A DNA stretch of 64,000 bases from Ancylobacter sp. WKF20 (GTDB lineage: Bacteria > Pseudomonadota > Alphaproteobacteria > Rhizobiales > Xanthobacteraceae), in the NCBI RefSeq assembly GCF_029760895.1, contig NZ_CP121679.1, positions 1,488,001-1,552,000 on the forward strand, given 5' to 3'. Under the pieces are notes generated by a model. That model was not told where the DNA came from. It saw only the letters and a list, made by a program, of their open reading frames with translations, and searched no databases. Numbering within the stretch: the stretch's first letter is position 1; each line of letters opens with the position of its first letter. Below, in pieces: positions 8,950 to 19,415 of the stretch. Position numbers and translations under genes: made by a program.

Positions 8950-9876
8950 ATGCAAGCCGCCACGCCCTCCCTCGCCGCCCCCGCGCGCAGTTTTCTGCCC
9001 CTGCCGCTGCTGGTCGCGGTGTTCTGCGTGCTCTGGTCCTCGGCCTTTGCCGGGGCGAAGCTGGCGCTGGCCGATTGCCCGCCGCTGATCCTGCTGGCGA
9101 CGCGCCTGCTCATCGCCGGCAGCCTGATGCTGGCGCTGGCGTTCCTCATGGATGGCCGGCCGGCCATGCGCCGGCGCGATGTGGTGGCGCTGATCGGCAT
9201 TGGCATCCTCAACAACGCGGTCTATCTCGGGCTGAACTGGACCGCGCTGACCTTCACCTCCTCGGCCTACACCGCCGTGCTCACCAGCTGCCTGCCACTG
9301 GTGGTTGCGCTGTTCGCCGGGCCGGTGCTGGGCGAGCGGATGAACCTGACCAAATGGGCGGGCATCGCGCTCGGCCTCATCGGCGTGGTCATCGTCCTGC
9401 GCTCCCGCCTCGCCGACGCGCATGAGACGCTGGCGGGCACGCTGCTGATCGCCGGCGGCGTCACGGCGCTCTCGGCCGGCACGCTCGCCTTCAAATATTT
9501 CGCGCCGCGCGGCGGGGTGTGGACCGGCAATGCCGTGCAGTGCCTGGCGGGCGGGCTGGCGCTGGTTCCCGTGGCGCTGGCGACGGAGAGCCTCGGTGAT
9601 ATCCGCTTCACCGCCAACCTGTTCGGCGGCCTCGCCTTTCTGGTCGTCGCCGTCTCCATCGGCGGCTACGGCCTGTGGTTCTATCTGCTCACCCGCTCCA
9701 GCGCGACGGCGGCCTCCAGCCTGCACTTCCTGATGCCGCCGCTCGGCCTGTTCTTCGGCTGGCTGCTGCTCGGGGAAGTCGTGCCGCCGCTCGATTTCCT
9801 CGGCATTGCGCCCATTGCGCTCGGCATCTGGCTGGTGACGCGCCCAACGCGCGCACCCGCTGCACGACCTGTCTAG
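8950..9876 (+). CDS. EamA/DMT family transporter
   Basis: 308 residues with about ten hydrophobic helices arranged as two EamA repeats (about 20-145 and 160-298). The first starts with [16 protein letters not shown] and the second has [28 protein letters not shown]. EamA proteins of the drug/metabolite transporter superfamily export amino acids, metabolites or drugs; the substrate is unknown. The ATG at 8950 is the first of the family-like reading. Its stop codon overlaps the convergent LLM gene stop by four bases. Confidence 0.9.
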   Translation: MQAATPSLAAPARSFLPLPLLVAVFCVLWSSAFAGAKLALADCPPLILLATRLLIAGSLMLALAFLMDGRPAMRRRDVVALIGIGILNNAVYLGLNWTALTFTSSAYTAVLTSCLPLVVALFAGPVLGERMNLTKWAGIALGLIGVVIVLRSRLADAHETLAGTLLIAGGVTALSAGTLAFKYFAPRGGVWTGNAVQCLAGGLALVPVALATESLGDIRFTANLFGGLAFLVVAVSIGGYGLWFYLLTRSSATAASSLHFLMPPLGLFFGWLLLGEVVPPLDFLGIAPIALGIWLVTRPTRAPAARPV

Positions 9877-10901
9877 GCGGCGACCGCCACCGCCTGCAGC
9901 GCCTTGACCAGCGTGTAGGAGCGCTTGCGGGCCGCGGCGTCGGGAATGGGCGTGGTGATCATCAACTCATCCGCCTTGGTGGTATCAAGGTAGCGTTGCA
10001 AGCCCTCCGCCACCCGGTCCGGTCCGCCCACCAGCACCTTCTCCCGGTTGCGACGGATGAAGGCGCGGTCCTGTTCGCTATAGGGGAACGAAGCCGCGTC
10101 CTCCGCGCTCGGAATGGGCCGGTAATCGCCCCTTGCCCGCCGCAAATGGGCGAGATCGACGCTCCCCGCCAGCCATTCGGCTTCCTCATCGGTCGGCGCG
10201 CAGACGACGGAGAGCGCCAGAATGGCGTGGGGCGCCGCCAGCCGCTCGGACGGCTGAAAGCCCGCCCGGTAACTCAGCATGGCGTCCAGCACATCATGCT
10301 GCGCGAAATGATGGGCGAAGGCGAAGCCGACGCCGATCTGCGCGGCAAGGCGCGCGCTGTAGCCAGAGGAGCCGAGCAGCCAGATCGGCGGCAGGCGCAC
10401 ATCCACCGGCATGACCTGGATGTTGCGGTAGGGGTGATCGGCCGGCCAGCGGCCGGTATCCCACAGCATCAGCTCCTTCAGCCGGTCGAGGAAATCGTCC
10501 CCGGGATCGACATCCTGCCGCCGGCGCAGCGCGTGGGAGGTGAGCTGGTCGGTGCCCGGCGCGCGGCCAAGGCCGAGATCCACCCGGTCGGGATACAGCG
10601 CCTCCAGCACCTTGAAGCGCTCGGCGACCATCAGTGGCGCGTGATTAGGTAGCATGACACCGCCGGAGCCGGCGCGGATGCGTGTGGTCGCGGCGAGGAT
10701 CTGCCCGGCCATGACATCCGGCGCACCGGAGGCGACGGAGGGGAGATTGTGATGCTCCGCCACCCAGAAACGCTCATAGCCGAGCGCATCGACATGGCGG
10801 GCGAGATCGAGCGTGCCGCGCAGCGCCTCCGGCCCCGTGCCGCCCTCGGCGACAAAGGACAGGTCGAGCACGGAGAGAGGGATATCGTGGAGCTGGGACA
10901 T
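9873..10901 (-). CDS. LLM class flavin-dependent oxidoreductase (luciferase-like)
   Basis: 342 residues of the luciferase-like monooxygenase TIM-barrel family: [15 protein letters not shown] at the start, [47 protein letters not shown], the [11 protein letters not shown] loop, and a C-terminal [14 protein letters not shown]. These are FMNH2- or F420-dependent enzymes. This subgroup (annotated as 'alkane 1-monooxygenase/luciferase-like' in many genomes) has no agreed substrate. The start at 10901 has GAGAGGG directly upstream. It is separated from putA by 80 bases. Confidence 0.9.
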   Translation of the reverse strand: MSQLHDIPLSVLDLSFVAEGGTGPEALRGTLDLARHVDALGYERFWVAEHHNLPSVASGAPDVMAGQILAATTRIRAGSGGVMLPNHAPLMVAERFKVLEALYPDRVDLGLGRAPGTDQLTSHALRRRQDVDPGDDFLDRLKELMLWDTGRWPADHPYRNIQVMPVDVRLPPIWLLGSSGYSARLAAQIGVGFAFAHHFAQHDVLDAMLSYRAGFQPSERLAAPHAILALSVVCAPTDEEAEWLAGSVDLAHLRRARGDYRPIPSAEDAASFPYSEQDRAFIRRNREKVLVGGPDRVAEGLQRYLDTTKADELMITTPIPDAAARKRSYTLVKALQAVAVAA

Positions 10902-10981
10902 CCCTCTCACTTAGGTGCCGCCCGCCCCCGCGCAAGGCGTTTCCCATGGGTGACCGCCGGGGAAGATGCGCCGCCCTTGCC

Positions 10982-13900
10982 TCAGCCAATGCTCATGAGG
11001 CTGGCATTGCCGCCGGCCGCCGCCGTGTTGGTGCTGATCGAGCGCTCCAGCATCAGAAGCTCCAGCGGGTAGAACTCGCCGCGCCCCAGCGCCTCGGCTG
11101 TCGTGCCATGCACCATGACGAGGGGCCCCTCGCGTTCGGCGAGCTGCTGGTTGCGGCGGATCAGCGCGTCGCTGTCGCCCTCAAACAGTACCGCGTCGAA
11201 AGCGGCGCCCTCCAGCCTCTCGGTGAGCGCGAAAGACGCCTCGAGGCCGGCCGGCAGCGCCGGCAGAGCCGCGCCCTGCAGCAGCACCTTGTTGCCGGTG
11301 GCGAGGGCGCTGGCGATCTGCACGGCGAGCCCGTGCTCGGTTGCGGCAAGGCAGAGCACTGTTCCGCGCGGGCTCAGTTCATAGAGATTGCGCTCGCCCA
11401 CCGGCCCCGCCAGTTCGCGCGTGACGCCGAAGGGCGTGGCGGCCAGCACCCGGCCACAGGCCTCGCGAGTCTCCGGCCGGCTGACGAAATCCGTCCATAG
11501 CCGTGCCGGCTCTGGCGCGATGCCCGTGATCGGCGAGCCCTCCGGCCGCATCGCCAGCAAGCGGCCGAGATAGAGCGGCCCGCCCGCCTTCGGCCCCGTG
11601 CCTGAAAGCCCATGGCCGCCAAAGGGCTGCACGCCGACGACGGCACCAATGACATTGCGGTTCACATAGAGATTGCCGGCCTCGATTCGCCGGGTGACAT
11701 GGGCGATGGTCTCGTCGATGCGGGTGTGCAGGCCGAAGGTGAGGCCATAGCCCGTGGCATTGATGGCGGCGATCAGCGCGTCGAGATCCTCGCGCCGGTA
11801 GCGCACCACATGCAGCACCGGGCCGAACACCTCGCGGGTGAGCGCGGCGATGTCGTCGAGCTCGATCAGGGTCGGCGGCACGAAGCTGCCATGGCGCGTG
11901 GCTTCCGCCAGCTCGACCTGCTCCACGCGATGGCCGGCCTTGCGCATGCGCTGGACATGCGCCTCGATGGTCGCGCGCGCCTCATTGCTGATGACCGGCC
12001 CGATATCGGTGGCCAGATGGACGGGATTGCCCACCACCAGCTCCTTCAGCGCGCCGCGCAGCATCTCCAGAATGCGCTCGGCCACGTCCTCCTGCAGGCA
12101 CAGGATGCGCAGCGCCGAGCAGCGCTGGCCGGCAGAATCGAAGGCCGAGGCGATCACATCCGCCACCACCTGCTCGGCCAGCGCCGAGGAATCGACGATC
12201 ATCGCGTTCTGCCCGCCGGTTTCGGCGATCAGCGGGATGGTGCGCCCCTCCGGGCTCAGCCGGCCGGCGAGCTGGCGCTGGATCAGCCGCGCCACCTCCG
12301 TCGATCCGGTGAACATGACGCCGCGCGTGCGGGCATCGCCAACCAGCGCCGCGCCGACATCGCCCGCACCCGGCACAAGCTGCACCGCGCCGGCCGGCAC
12401 GCCGGCCTCGCGCAGGATCTCGACCGCCGCCGCGGCGATCAGCGGCGTCTCCTCGGCCGGTTTGGCCACCACCGCATTGCCGGCGGCAAGCGCAGCGGCG
12501 ACTTGCCCGGTAAAGATGGCGAGCGGGAAGTTCCACGGGCTGATGCAGACCACGGGACCCAGCGGACGGTGGGTCTCGGCGGCAAAATGCGCCCGCACCT
12601 CAGCCGCGTAATAGCGCAGGAAATCAACAGCTTCGCGCACTTCGCCAATGGCGTTCGGGAAGGATTTCCCGGCCTCGCGCACGATGAGGCCCAGAAGCGC
12701 GGGCAGCCGCGACTCCATGATCTCGGCCGCGCGCATCAGGCATGCCGCGCGCTCGGACGGCGGGGTCGACTGCCAGATCGGCGCATGGGCGTGGGCGATT
12801 TCCATGGCGCGGGCGACCACGGCGGGCGTCGCCTCCTCCACCGTGCCGACCGTGTCGCGCCGGTCGGCGGGATTGGTGACGGGGCGCGCGAGACCCTCCG
12901 CCGGGCCATCGCCGAGGAGCGGCACGGCGCGCGACGGCGCGGCGCTTCCGGCCAGCAAGGCGGCGGCAAGGGACGCCAGACGCTGCTCATTGGACAGGTC
13001 GAGCCCCGCCGAGTTGCGGCGCGCCTCGCCGAACAGATCGGCAGGGGCGGCAATGCGCGGGTGCGGCGCGCCCAGCGGCTCGATACGGCGGGCGACCTCG
13101 ACCGGGCTCTCGATCAGCTCCTCGACCGGCACGGTCTCATCGGCGATCCGGTTCACGAAGGAAGAGTTGGCGCCGTTCTCCAGCAGGCGGCGCACGAGAT
13201 AGGCCAGCAGCGTCTCATGCGTCCCCACGGGGGCATAGACGCGGCAGGGCCGACCCAGCTTCTCGCGGCCCACCACCTCCTCATAGAGCGGCTCGCCCAT
13301 GCCGTGCAGGCACTGAAATTCATATTGCCCGGCATAATAGTTGGCGCCCGCCATTTCCATGACGGTGGCGAGCGTCTGGGCGTTGTGGGTGGCAAATTGC
13401 GGGAACACCGCGTCGGGCGCCGCGAGCAGCTTGCGGGCGCAGGCGAGGTAGGAAATGTCGGTGTGGACCTTGCGGGTATAGACGGGAAAGCCCTCCAGCC
13501 CATCCACCTGCGCCCGCTTGATCTCGCTGTCCCAATAAGCCCCCTTCACCAGCCGGATCATCAGCCGGTGGTTCGAGCGGCGCGCGAGGTCGATGAGGTA
13601 ATCAATCACATAAGGGCAGCGCTTCTGGTAGGCCTGGATCACGAAACCGATGCCATTCCAACCACTTAGCCCCTCATCGAAACACAGCGCTTCGAGCAGG
13701 TCGAGCGATATCTCAAGCCGGTCGGCCTCCTCGGCGTCGATGTTGAGACCGATGTCGTACTGGCGCGCCAGCTTCGCCAACGCGGCAACACGCGGCAGCA
13801 ACTCCTTGATAACGCGGTCATATTGCGCGCGGCTGTAACGTGGGTGCAGCGCCGAGAGCTTGATCGAGATACCCGGACCTTCATAGATGCCGCGCCCGGC

Positions 13901-14812
13901 CGACGCCTTGCCGATGGCGTGGATCGCCTGCTCGTAATCGGCGTAATAGCGCCGCGCATCGGCCTCGGTGGTGGCCGCCTCGCCCAGCATGTCGAAGGAA
14001 TAGCGGAACCCCTTCGCCTCCATGCGGCGGGAATTGGCCAGCGCCTCGGAGATGGTCTGGCCGGTGACGAACTGCTCGCCCATCATCCGCATGGCGACAT
14101 CGACACCCTTGCGGATGACCGGTTCGCCGCCCCGGCCGATGAGCTTGGTCAGCGCGCCGGTGAGACCGACCTCGCTCGAGGTGGTCGTCAGCTTGCCGGT
14201 GAGGACAAGGCCCCAGGTCGCGGCATTCACGAAGAGCGAGGGGCTATGGCCGAGATGCGACTGCCAATCGCCCTTGCCGATCTTGTCGCGGATCAGCGCG
14301 TCGCGTGTCGCCCGGTCGGGGATGCGCAGCAGCGCCTCGGCCAGGCACATCAGCGCGACGCCTTCCTGGCTCGACAGCGAATATTCGTGGATGAGCCCTT
14401 CCACGGCCCCCTTCTGCCCCTTCGCCCGGAGCGTCTCAACCAGCCCGCGCGCCCGCGTCTTCGCCGCCTCGGCGCGGGGCGCGGGAAGCTCGGCCGCGCC
14501 GATCAACTGCGGCACCGCCTCGGTCTCCGGCATGCGGTAGGCGCCGCTGATGCGGGCGCGCAGCACGCCTTGTGGCTGCACAGCGCGGGCAAAAGGCAGG
14601 AACGGGCTCGCCGCCCCCTCCTCCAGCCGCGCCAATCCCGCCCCGACCGGCTCCTCCGCCTGCGGTTGCAACCCGAGTTCGACGCGCCCGACCGCATGGA
14701 CGATCGCCTGCTTGACCAGCGCGTGAGGGGTGCAACCCTGCTGCTCCGCCGCGGCTTTCAGCCGGGCGCGGAGCTCGTCATCAATCTTCACGCCGATGGT
14801 GGTGGCGGACAT
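10982..14812 (-). CDS. putA: Trifunctional proline utilisation protein PutA (repressor, proline dehydrogenase, P5C dehydrogenase)
   Basis: 1276 residues. Residues 1-45 form a ribbon-helix-helix DNA-binding domain (TTIGVKIDDELRARLKAAA, then an ALVKQAIVHAV helix). The FAD-binding proline dehydrogenase barrel occupies roughly 200-590 (RLVKGAYWDSEIKRAQ, FATHNAQT, YEFQCLHGMGEPLYEE). The NAD-dependent P5C dehydrogenase lies at about 640-1120 (PWNFPLAIFTG, ETGGQNAMIV with the general-base Glu, FDSAGQRCSALR with the catalytic Cys). A C-terminal domain follows. The enzyme oxidises proline to glutamate with substrate channelling; without proline, the RHH domain can repress transcription. The start at 14812 matches the RHH N-terminus. 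No putR or putP is in the window, so autoregulation is the simplest reading. Confidence 0.97.
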   Translation of the reverse strand: MSATTIGVKIDDELRARLKAAAEQQGCTPHALVKQAIVHAVGRVELGLQPQAEEPVGAGLARLEEGAASPFLPFARAVQPQGVLRARISGAYRMPETEAVPQLIGAAELPAPRAEAAKTRARGLVETLRAKGQKGAVEGLIHEYSLSSQEGVALMCLAEALLRIPDRATRDALIRDKIGKGDWQSHLGHSPSLFVNAATWGLVLTGKLTTTSSEVGLTGALTKLIGRGGEPVIRKGVDVAMRMMGEQFVTGQTISEALANSRRMEAKGFRYSFDMLGEAATTEADARRYYADYEQAIHAIGKASAGRGIYEGPGISIKLSALHPRYSRAQYDRVIKELLPRVAALAKLARQYDIGLNIDAEEADRLEISLDLLEALCFDEGLSGWNGIGFVIQAYQKRCPYVIDYLIDLARRSNHRLMIRLVKGAYWDSEIKRAQVDGLEGFPVYTRKVHTDISYLACARKLLAAPDAVFPQFATHNAQTLATVMEMAGANYYAGQYEFQCLHGMGEPLYEEVVGREKLGRPCRVYAPVGTHETLLAYLVRRLLENGANSSFVNRIADETVPVEELIESPVEVARRIEPLGAPHPRIAAPADLFGEARRNSAGLDLSNEQRLASLAAALLAGSAAPSRAVPLLGDGPAEGLARPVTNPADRRDTVGTVEEATPAVVARAMEIAHAHAPIWQSTPPSERAACLMRAAEIMESRLPALLGLIVREAGKSFPNAIGEVREAVDFLRYYAAEVRAHFAAETHRPLGPVVCISPWNFPLAIFTGQVAAALAAGNAVVAKPAEETPLIAAAAVEILREAGVPAGAVQLVPGAGDVGAALVGDARTRGVMFTGSTEVARLIQRQLAGRLSPEGRTIPLIAETGGQNAMIVDSSALAEQVVADVIASAFDSAGQRCSALRILCLQEDVAERILEMLRGALKELVVGNPVHLATDIGPVISNEARATIEAHVQRMRKAGHRVEQVELAEATRHGSFVPPTLIELDDIAALTREVFGPVLHVVRYRREDLDALIAAINATGYGLTFGLHTRIDETIAHVTRRIEAGNLYVNRNVIGAVVGVQPFGGHGLSGTGPKAGGPLYLGRLLAMRPEGSPITGIAPEPARLWTDFVSRPETREACGRVLAATPFGVTRELAGPVGERNLYELSPRGTVLCLAATEHGLAVQIASALATGNKVLLQGAALPALPAGLEASFALTERLEGAAFDAVLFEGDSDALIRRNQQLAEREGPLVMVHGTTAEALGRGEFYPLELLMLERSISTNTAAAGGNASLMSIG

Positions 14813-14874
14813 GGGCAGGACCCTTGAATGGAGACAAGATGAGGGTTGGAGCAGCAGTTGCCCTCCAATACCAC

Positions 14875-14908
14875 AAGGTGCAACCTCCATCAATATGGGT
14901 TGCGCCTT
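14875..14908 (-). promoter_or_regulatory. Candidate PutA operator (inverted pair of GTTGCA-like sites)
   Basis: AAGGTGCAACC (14875-14885) and GGTTGCGCCTT (14898-14908) form an inverted repeat with one mismatch and a 12-base spacer, 63-96 bases upstream of the putA start. The core TGCAAC/GTTGCA is the sequence bound by Escherichia coli PutA. More copies lie inside the 5' coding end: TGCAAC at 14731-14736 and the palindrome GGTTGCAACC at 14664-14673. Nothing else is recognisable in the 319 bases between putA and the tRNA (14813-15131). Confidence 0.55.
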
Positions 14909-15131
14909 GCGATAACCGCCCGCCGCGCACAGGGCTACTGCCTCGCCACGATCGGTGGCGCCAACGCGGGATTTCGGCCGAACGGGGCGTGTTCGGCCGG
15001 GTGCGCACCGGCGCGTCGAGGCGCTGAACGCGCTGTCGGACGGAAAAATCGAGGGATGGAGAAGGGCTCGCCCTATGCCGGCGTCGTGAGACCCCGTCAA
15101 GGGGCACGGTGGCATTCCGCCTCACGGGAAA

Positions 15132-15215
15132 TGGTGGCCGCCGCGGGACTCGAACCCGCACGCCAGAGGCTCCCGATTTTAAGTCGGGTCTGTCTACCAG
15201 TTTCAGCAGGCGGCC
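15132..15215 (-). tRNA. tRNA-Leu (anticodon UAA)
   Basis: 84 bases including an encoded CCA end. The acceptor stem pairs GGCCGCC with GGCGGCC. The D-arm contains ACTGGTAGACA, the anticodon stem is CCCGA/TCGGG with loop CTTAAAA (anticodon TAA), a class II variable arm of about 13 bases follows, and the T-arm is GCGGG-TTCGAGT-CCCGC. It lies between putA and fhs, in the same direction as both. Confidence 0.97.
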
Positions 15216-15292
15216 GCCGTCTTCGTCTTAGCCCAAGCTGGCGGATGAGGCGAGACGGGCGCCGCGTCGGCATCGCACCGCCCACAGGCAGA

Positions 15293-15310
15293 GCCGGGCA
15301 AGTACCCGGC
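15293..15310 (-). terminator. Possible fhs terminator hairpin
   Basis: GCCGGG and CCCGGC pair across a 6-base loop, 14 bases beyond the fhs stop codon. The stem is short and has no T-run. Confidence 0.35.
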
Positions 15311-15323
15311 CCGCGCGTTCGCC

Positions 15324-17018
15324 TCAGAAAACCCCACCGATGAAGCCGGTCTCGTCGACGAAGATGTTCTCCGCCGCCGGGCGCGAGGGCAGGCCCGGCA
15401 TGGTCATCACCTCACCAGCGAGGGCGACGACGAAGCCGGCACCGGCGGAAAGGCGCACCTCACGGATCGGCAGCACGAAGCCTTCCGGCGTACCGCGCCG
15501 CGTGGGATCGGCCGAGAAGCTGTAAGGTGTCTTCGCCATGCAGATCGGCAGGTCGCCATAGCCCATGGCCTCGAACTCAGCGAGCTTCTTCAGCGCGCCG
15601 GGCTCAATGGCGACCGAGCCGGCGCGGTAGATGCGTCGGGCGATGGTGTCGATCTTCTCGGTCAGCGGCAGGTCGCTCTCATAGAGCGGGCGGAACGCGG
15701 ACGGCCCTTCGGCGAGGCGGACCACCTCCTGCGCCAACGCCAGCGCCCCGGCCGAGCCCTCGGCCCAGTGCGAGCACAGATGCACGCTGGCGCCAACCGC
15801 CGCACATGCGGCCTCGATGGCCGCAATCTCGGCCGGCGTGTCGCCGGTGAACCGGTTGATAGCGACCACCGCTGGCAGGCCAAAGGCCTTCATGTTCTCG
15901 ATATGGCGCACAAGATTGCCGGTGCCGCGGCTGACCGCCTCGACATTCTCCGGCCCGAGATCCTTCTGGGCAACGCCGCCATGCATCTTCAGCGCACGCA
16001 CGGTCGCCACGATCACCACCGCGCGGGGCGTGAGCCCAGCCTGGCGACATTTGATGTCGAGGAACTTCTCCGCCCCGAGATCGGCGCCGAAGCCGGCTTC
16101 CGTAACGACATAATCGGCCAGACCCAGCGCGGCACGGGTCGCGATCACCGAATTGCAGCCATGGGCGATATTGGCGAAGGGGCCGCCATGAACGAGAGCG
16201 GGCGTCGCCTCCAGCGTCTGCACAAGATTGGGTTGAAAGGCATCACGCAGCAGCGCCGTCATGGCGCCGGTGATCTTCAGCTGACCGGCGGTGACCGGCT
16301 GGCGGGTGCGGGTCTGCGCCACCACCATGCGGCCGAGCCGCTCCTCAAGGTCGTCCAGCGAGCGGGCGAGGCAGAAGATCGCCATCACTTCGGAGGCGAC
16401 AGTGATGTCGAAGCCATCCTCGCGCGGGAAGCCGTTGCCCGGCCCGCCAAGACCGACGATGACGCTGCGCAGCGCCCGATCGTTGAGATCGACCACGCGA
16501 CGCCAGCTGATGCGGCGCTGGTCGATGTCGAGCTCATTGCCCCAGTAGATGTGGTTGTCGATGGCCGCGGCGAGCAGATTATGCGCGGCGGTGATGGCGT
16601 GGAAATCACCGGTGAAATGCAGGTTGATGTCCTGCATCGGCACGATCTGCGCATGGCCGCCGCCCGTCGCGCCCCCCTTCGAGCCGAAGACAGGACCGAG
16701 GCTTGGCTCGCGCAGCGCAATGGCGACGCTCTTGCCGGCACGCGCCAGCGCGTCGCCAAGGCCGATGGTCGTGGTGGTCTTGCCCTCACCCGCCGGCGTC
16801 GGGTTGATCGCCGTCACCAGGACCAGCCGTCCATCGGCCCTTGCCGCCGCCTCGCGGGCGAAGCCAAGGGCGATCTTGGCCTTGTGCGGGCCATAGCGGT
16901 AGAGCGCCGCGTCCGGCACGCCGAGCCGGGCGCCGATCTCCTCGATCGGACGCGGCTCGACGCCGGCGGCGATGGCGGCATCGCTGTTGGGGTCGATCGT
17001 GCGCACGGCGGTGTTCAT
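15324..17018 (-). CDS. fhs: Formate--tetrahydrofolate ligase
   Basis: 564 residues, the normal length for the family (about 555-560). It makes 10-formyl-THF from formate, ATP and THF, feeding one-carbon units to purine synthesis or serine-cycle type metabolism. The ATP-binding P-loop-like [17 protein letters not shown] lies near residue 75; [17 protein letters not shown] and the C-terminal [20 protein letters not shown] are also diagnostic. Start at the ATG at 17018 with GGGAG seven bases upstream. A DoxX gene lies 25 bases upstream on the same strand, so the two probably form one transcript. Confidence 0.97.
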   Translation of the reverse strand: MNTAVRTIDPNSDAAIAAGVEPRPIEEIGARLGVPDAALYRYGPHKAKIALGFAREAAARADGRLVLVTAINPTPAGEGKTTTTIGLGDALARAGKSVAIALREPSLGPVFGSKGGATGGGHAQIVPMQDINLHFTGDFHAITAAHNLLAAAIDNHIYWGNELDIDQRRISWRRVVDLNDRALRSVIVGLGGPGNGFPREDGFDITVASEVMAIFCLARSLDDLEERLGRMVVAQTRTRQPVTAGQLKITGAMTALLRDAFQPNLVQTLEATPALVHGGPFANIAHGCNSVIATRAALGLADYVVTEAGFGADLGAEKFLDIKCRQAGLTPRAVVIVATVRALKMHGGVAQKDLGPENVEAVSRGTGNLVRHIENMKAFGLPAVVAINRFTGDTPAEIAAIEAACAAVGASVHLCSHWAEGSAGALALAQEVVRLAEGPSAFRPLYESDLPLTEKIDTIARRIYRAGSVAIEPGALKKLAEFEAMGYGDLPICMAKTPYSFSADPTRRGTPEGFVLPIREVRLSAGAGFVVALAGEVMTMPGLPSRPAAENIFVDETGFIGGVF

Positions 17019-17043
17019 CGGGGCTCCCGTTGAGAAAAGCCGG

Positions 17044-17454
17044 TCAGGCGGCTCGCATCCGCTCGGCAAGGATAGCAACGAGCAGCATGCCGCCGAGAAC
17101 TGACAGATGCTCCATGACGAAGTAAAACTCGACCTGCGCCATCGGCCCTTCCATGGACCAGAAATGATGCGCGATCGGGATGGTGAGGGCGGTGAAGGCG
17201 GCGAGTGCCCCCGCACCGAGCCAGGTGGCGCGGTTGAGCAGAATGAGCAGCCCGCCGCCGAGTTGGGTGAGGATGGTCAGCACCGCAAACAGCCAAGGCG
17301 GGTTCAGGCCGAAATGGGCCATCTCCGCCTGGGCGCCGGCGAAATCGGTCAGCTTGTTGATGCCACTGCCGAGAAACATGAAGACCAGCAGGAAGCGAGC
17401 GACGAATGCGGTCGCGGAAGCACGCAGGATGGTTGAGATGATCGCCGGCGTCAT
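17044..17454 (-). CDS. DoxX family membrane protein
   Basis: 136 residues with four predicted membrane helices. It has the DoxX pattern of an N-terminal [20 protein letters not shown] helix, then [16 protein letters not shown] and a short C-terminal tail. DoxX proteins are small inner-membrane proteins linked to redox or thiol stress in some bacteria; the activity here is unknown. It is placed 25 bases upstream of fhs. Confidence 0.85.
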   Translation of the reverse strand: MTPAIISTILRASATAFVARFLLVFMFLGSGINKLTDFAGAQAEMAHFGLNPPWLFAVLTILTQLGGGLLILLNRATWLGAGALAAFTALTIPIAHHFWSMEGPMAQVEFYFVMEHLSVLGGMLLVAILAERMRAA

Positions 17455-17534
17455 CGGTAGCTTTCCTTAAGGTGAGTGCCGCACCTCTGGGATAGCTCAA
17501 TCACGCGCGCGTGACGATCCACACCCTGACACCA

Positions 17535-17927
17535 CTACTGCGGACGCCCGCCACCCTCGCCGTCCTGATCCTCGGCTTCCTCCTCCCCTTCCGCCTCCTC
17601 GCGCTCACGCGCGGCCTTGGCTTCGGAAATGAAATCGGCGCCGTGCTTCTTGGCCTCGCGCACCGCTTCACCGAGCTCGCGGGCGTAGCGGTCGAGATCG
17701 AGCCGCAGGCCGCCGACGGAAGGCTTCTCGGTCTCCGAGGCATAGGCGACCATGCGCAGGGAGAGGCTGAGATCAGCCACGAGATCGGCGATGAAGCCGT
17801 CGCTCAGATCATGCTCGTCGGCATAGGCAAGCAGCTGCTCATAGAGCGCCGTGCGGTGGGTATCGAAGGCCTCGTCATAGGCCGCGTCGCTCTCGTCGTC
17901 CTCGATGATGTCGTCCGGGCCGGCCAT
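17535..17927 (-). CDS. Hypothetical acidic protein
   Basis: 130 residues; family not recognised. It is very acidic at both ends (an IIEDDESD-type N-terminus and an EGEEEAEDQDGEGG C-terminus) with a helical middle (about 20-105) rich in Leu, Asp and Arg. It has no membrane segment or signal peptide, so it is likely cytoplasmic. It lies 16 bases downstream of gpt on the same strand, which suggests co-transcription. The coding preference and the tight spacing support a real gene. Confidence 0.65.
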   Translation of the reverse strand: MAGPDDIIEDDESDAAYDEAFDTHRTALYEQLLAYADEHDLSDGFIADLVADLSLSLRMVAYASETEKPSVGGLRLDLDRYARELGEAVREAKKHGADFISEAKAAREREEAEGEEEAEDQDGEGGGRPQ

Positions 17928-17943
17928 GATGTTCTCCTCGTGC

Positions 17944-18450
17944 TCAGGCGACGCCGTCGCGGATCGGCGGCTGGAAGCTGAGCCCCATGTCCCACGGGAA
18001 ATAGATCCAGGTGTCCTGGCTCACTTCCGTGATGAAGGTGTCGATGATCGGCCGTCCTGCCGGCTTTGCATAGACGGTGGCGAAATGCGCGTTGGGCAGC
18101 ATGGCGCGCACCACCTTGGCGGTGGAGCCGGTATCGACGAGATCGTCGATCACCAGAAGCCCCTGCCCGCCCGGCCCGGCCGCGTCCAGCACGACCTGCG
18201 CGATGGGCTTGATGACCTCGGTCTCGCCCTGGTTCTTGTAGTCGTGATAGCTGGCGATGCAGACGCTCTCGATGAGCCTTATGCCCAGCTCGCGCGCCAC
18301 GATGGCGGCGGGCACGAGGCCGCCGCGGGTGATGCAGACAATGCCGACAAAGGGCCCCGCCCCGGCGAGCCGCCAGGCAAGCGCGCGGGCGTCGCGGTGG
18401 AACTGGTCCCAGGAAACGGGGAAGGCCTTGTTCTGGCGGTCGTCGGACAT
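17944..18450 (-). CDS. gpt: Xanthine phosphoribosyltransferase
   Basis: 168 residues. It salvages xanthine or guanine with PRPP to give XMP or GMP. The PRPP-binding loop is [14 protein letters not shown] (about 100-113), and [19 protein letters not shown] precedes it, as in type I PRTases of the Gpt group. It starts at the ATG at 18450 ([20 protein letters not shown] is family-like); an alternative ATG at 18462 adds four residues and cannot be excluded, since neither start has a strong Shine-Dalgarno. The acidic hypothetical gene follows. Confidence 0.93.
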   Translation of the reverse strand: MSDDRQNKAFPVSWDQFHRDARALAWRLAGAGPFVGIVCITRGGLVPAAIVARELGIRLIESVCIASYHDYKNQGETEVIKPIAQVVLDAAGPGGQGLLVIDDLVDTGSTAKVVRAMLPNAHFATVYAKPAGRPIIDTFITEVSQDTWIYFPWDMGLSFQPPIRDGVA

Positions 18451-18575
18451 CGTAGCGTGCATCCCGGCGGCAAGGGCGACTTTACCGAGAGCATTAGCTT
18501 GAGCGCGCCGGCTTCTCCAGTGCCGCCGGGCAGAATTCCCCGCCTTAGCGGCGGTAGCGCGCCGCTGCCGGTGCG

Positions 18576-19415
18576 TTACGTATCCTGTCCCCAGCGCTGC
18601 ACGGTGAGCCGGGTGATGGTGGTAAAGATCAGCGCCTCGACCAGAAGACCGATGAGGATGACGGCGAGCAGCCCGGCAAAGACATTGGCCGTCTCAAGCT
18701 GGGCACGGTTGGTGAAGATGAACCAGCCGAGCCCGCCGGCGCGCGCGCTGGCACCGAACACCATCTCGGCGGCGATGAGGGTGCGCCAGGCGAAGGCCCA
18801 GCCGAGCCTCAGCCCCGAAAGAATGTGCGGCAGCGCGGCCGGCACCAGCAGCGCGATCACATAGGAGGGGCCGGACAGGCCGATATTGCGGCCGGCCATG
18901 CGTAGCGTCGGCGGCACCGCGCGAAAGCCGGTATGGCAGGCCAGCGCCAGCGGCCAGAGCACCGCATGGACGATGACGAAGACGAGGCTGGAGGTTCCCA
19001 CACCAAACCACAGCAGCGCCACCGGCAGCAGCGCGATGGCCGGCAGCGGGTTGAACATGGAGGTGAGCAGGCCGAGCAGGCTCTCGCCCCAGCGACTGAG
19101 CGCCGCCAGCGCGGTGATGAGCGCGGCGATGGCGACGCCGATGCCATAGCCCGACAGCAGCACGATGAGCGAGGCCAGGACACGGTCCGGCAATTCCCCC
19201 GTGCGCGTGGTGTCCCACAGCGCCTGCAGCGTCTCGAGGAAGGTCGGCAGCAGCAGCGAATTGCCGAGCCAGCGGGCATAGGCCTCCCAGCCGAGCGCCA
19301 GCGCGACAAGGATGATCGCCTTGCGCGCCCCGGCGCCCAGCGCCAGCGGCCGCCGCAATGGCTCCACAACCGGCCCGCGCGACACTGGCGACGCAGAAAG
19401 GGACGTGTCAGACAT
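18576..19415 (-). CDS. ABC transporter permease, sulfonate/taurine/nitrate type
   Basis: 279 residues with about six membrane helices and the binding-protein-dependent permease loop around [20 protein letters not shown], typical of the SsuC/TauC/NrtB group. It completes an ABC importer with the ATPase (overlapping by eight bases upstream) and the periplasmic binding protein. I start it at the ATG at 19415; readings that go further upstream lie inside the ATPase gene. Confidence 0.92.
   Translation of the reverse strand: MSDTSLSASPVSRGPVVEPLRRPLALGAGARKAIILVALALGWEAYARWLGNSLLLPTFLETLQALWDTTRTGELPDRVLASLIVLLSGYGIGVAIAALITALAALSRWGESLLGLLTSMFNPLPAIALLPVALLWFGVGTSSLVFVIVHAVLWPLALACHTGFRAVPPTLRMAGRNIGLSGPSYVIALLVPAALPHILSGLRLGWAFAWRTLIAAEMVFGASARAGGLGWFIFTNRAQLETANVFAGLLAVILIGLLVEALIFTTITRLTVQRWGQDT

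Noticed and set aside
11612..13669. 685-codon open frame antisense to putA
   Set aside because: putA is certain on the other strand; the antisense frame has no domain and biased composition.
15768..17033. 421-codon open frame antisense to fhs
   Set aside because: A shadow of fhs with Arg/His/Gly-rich low-complexity sequence.
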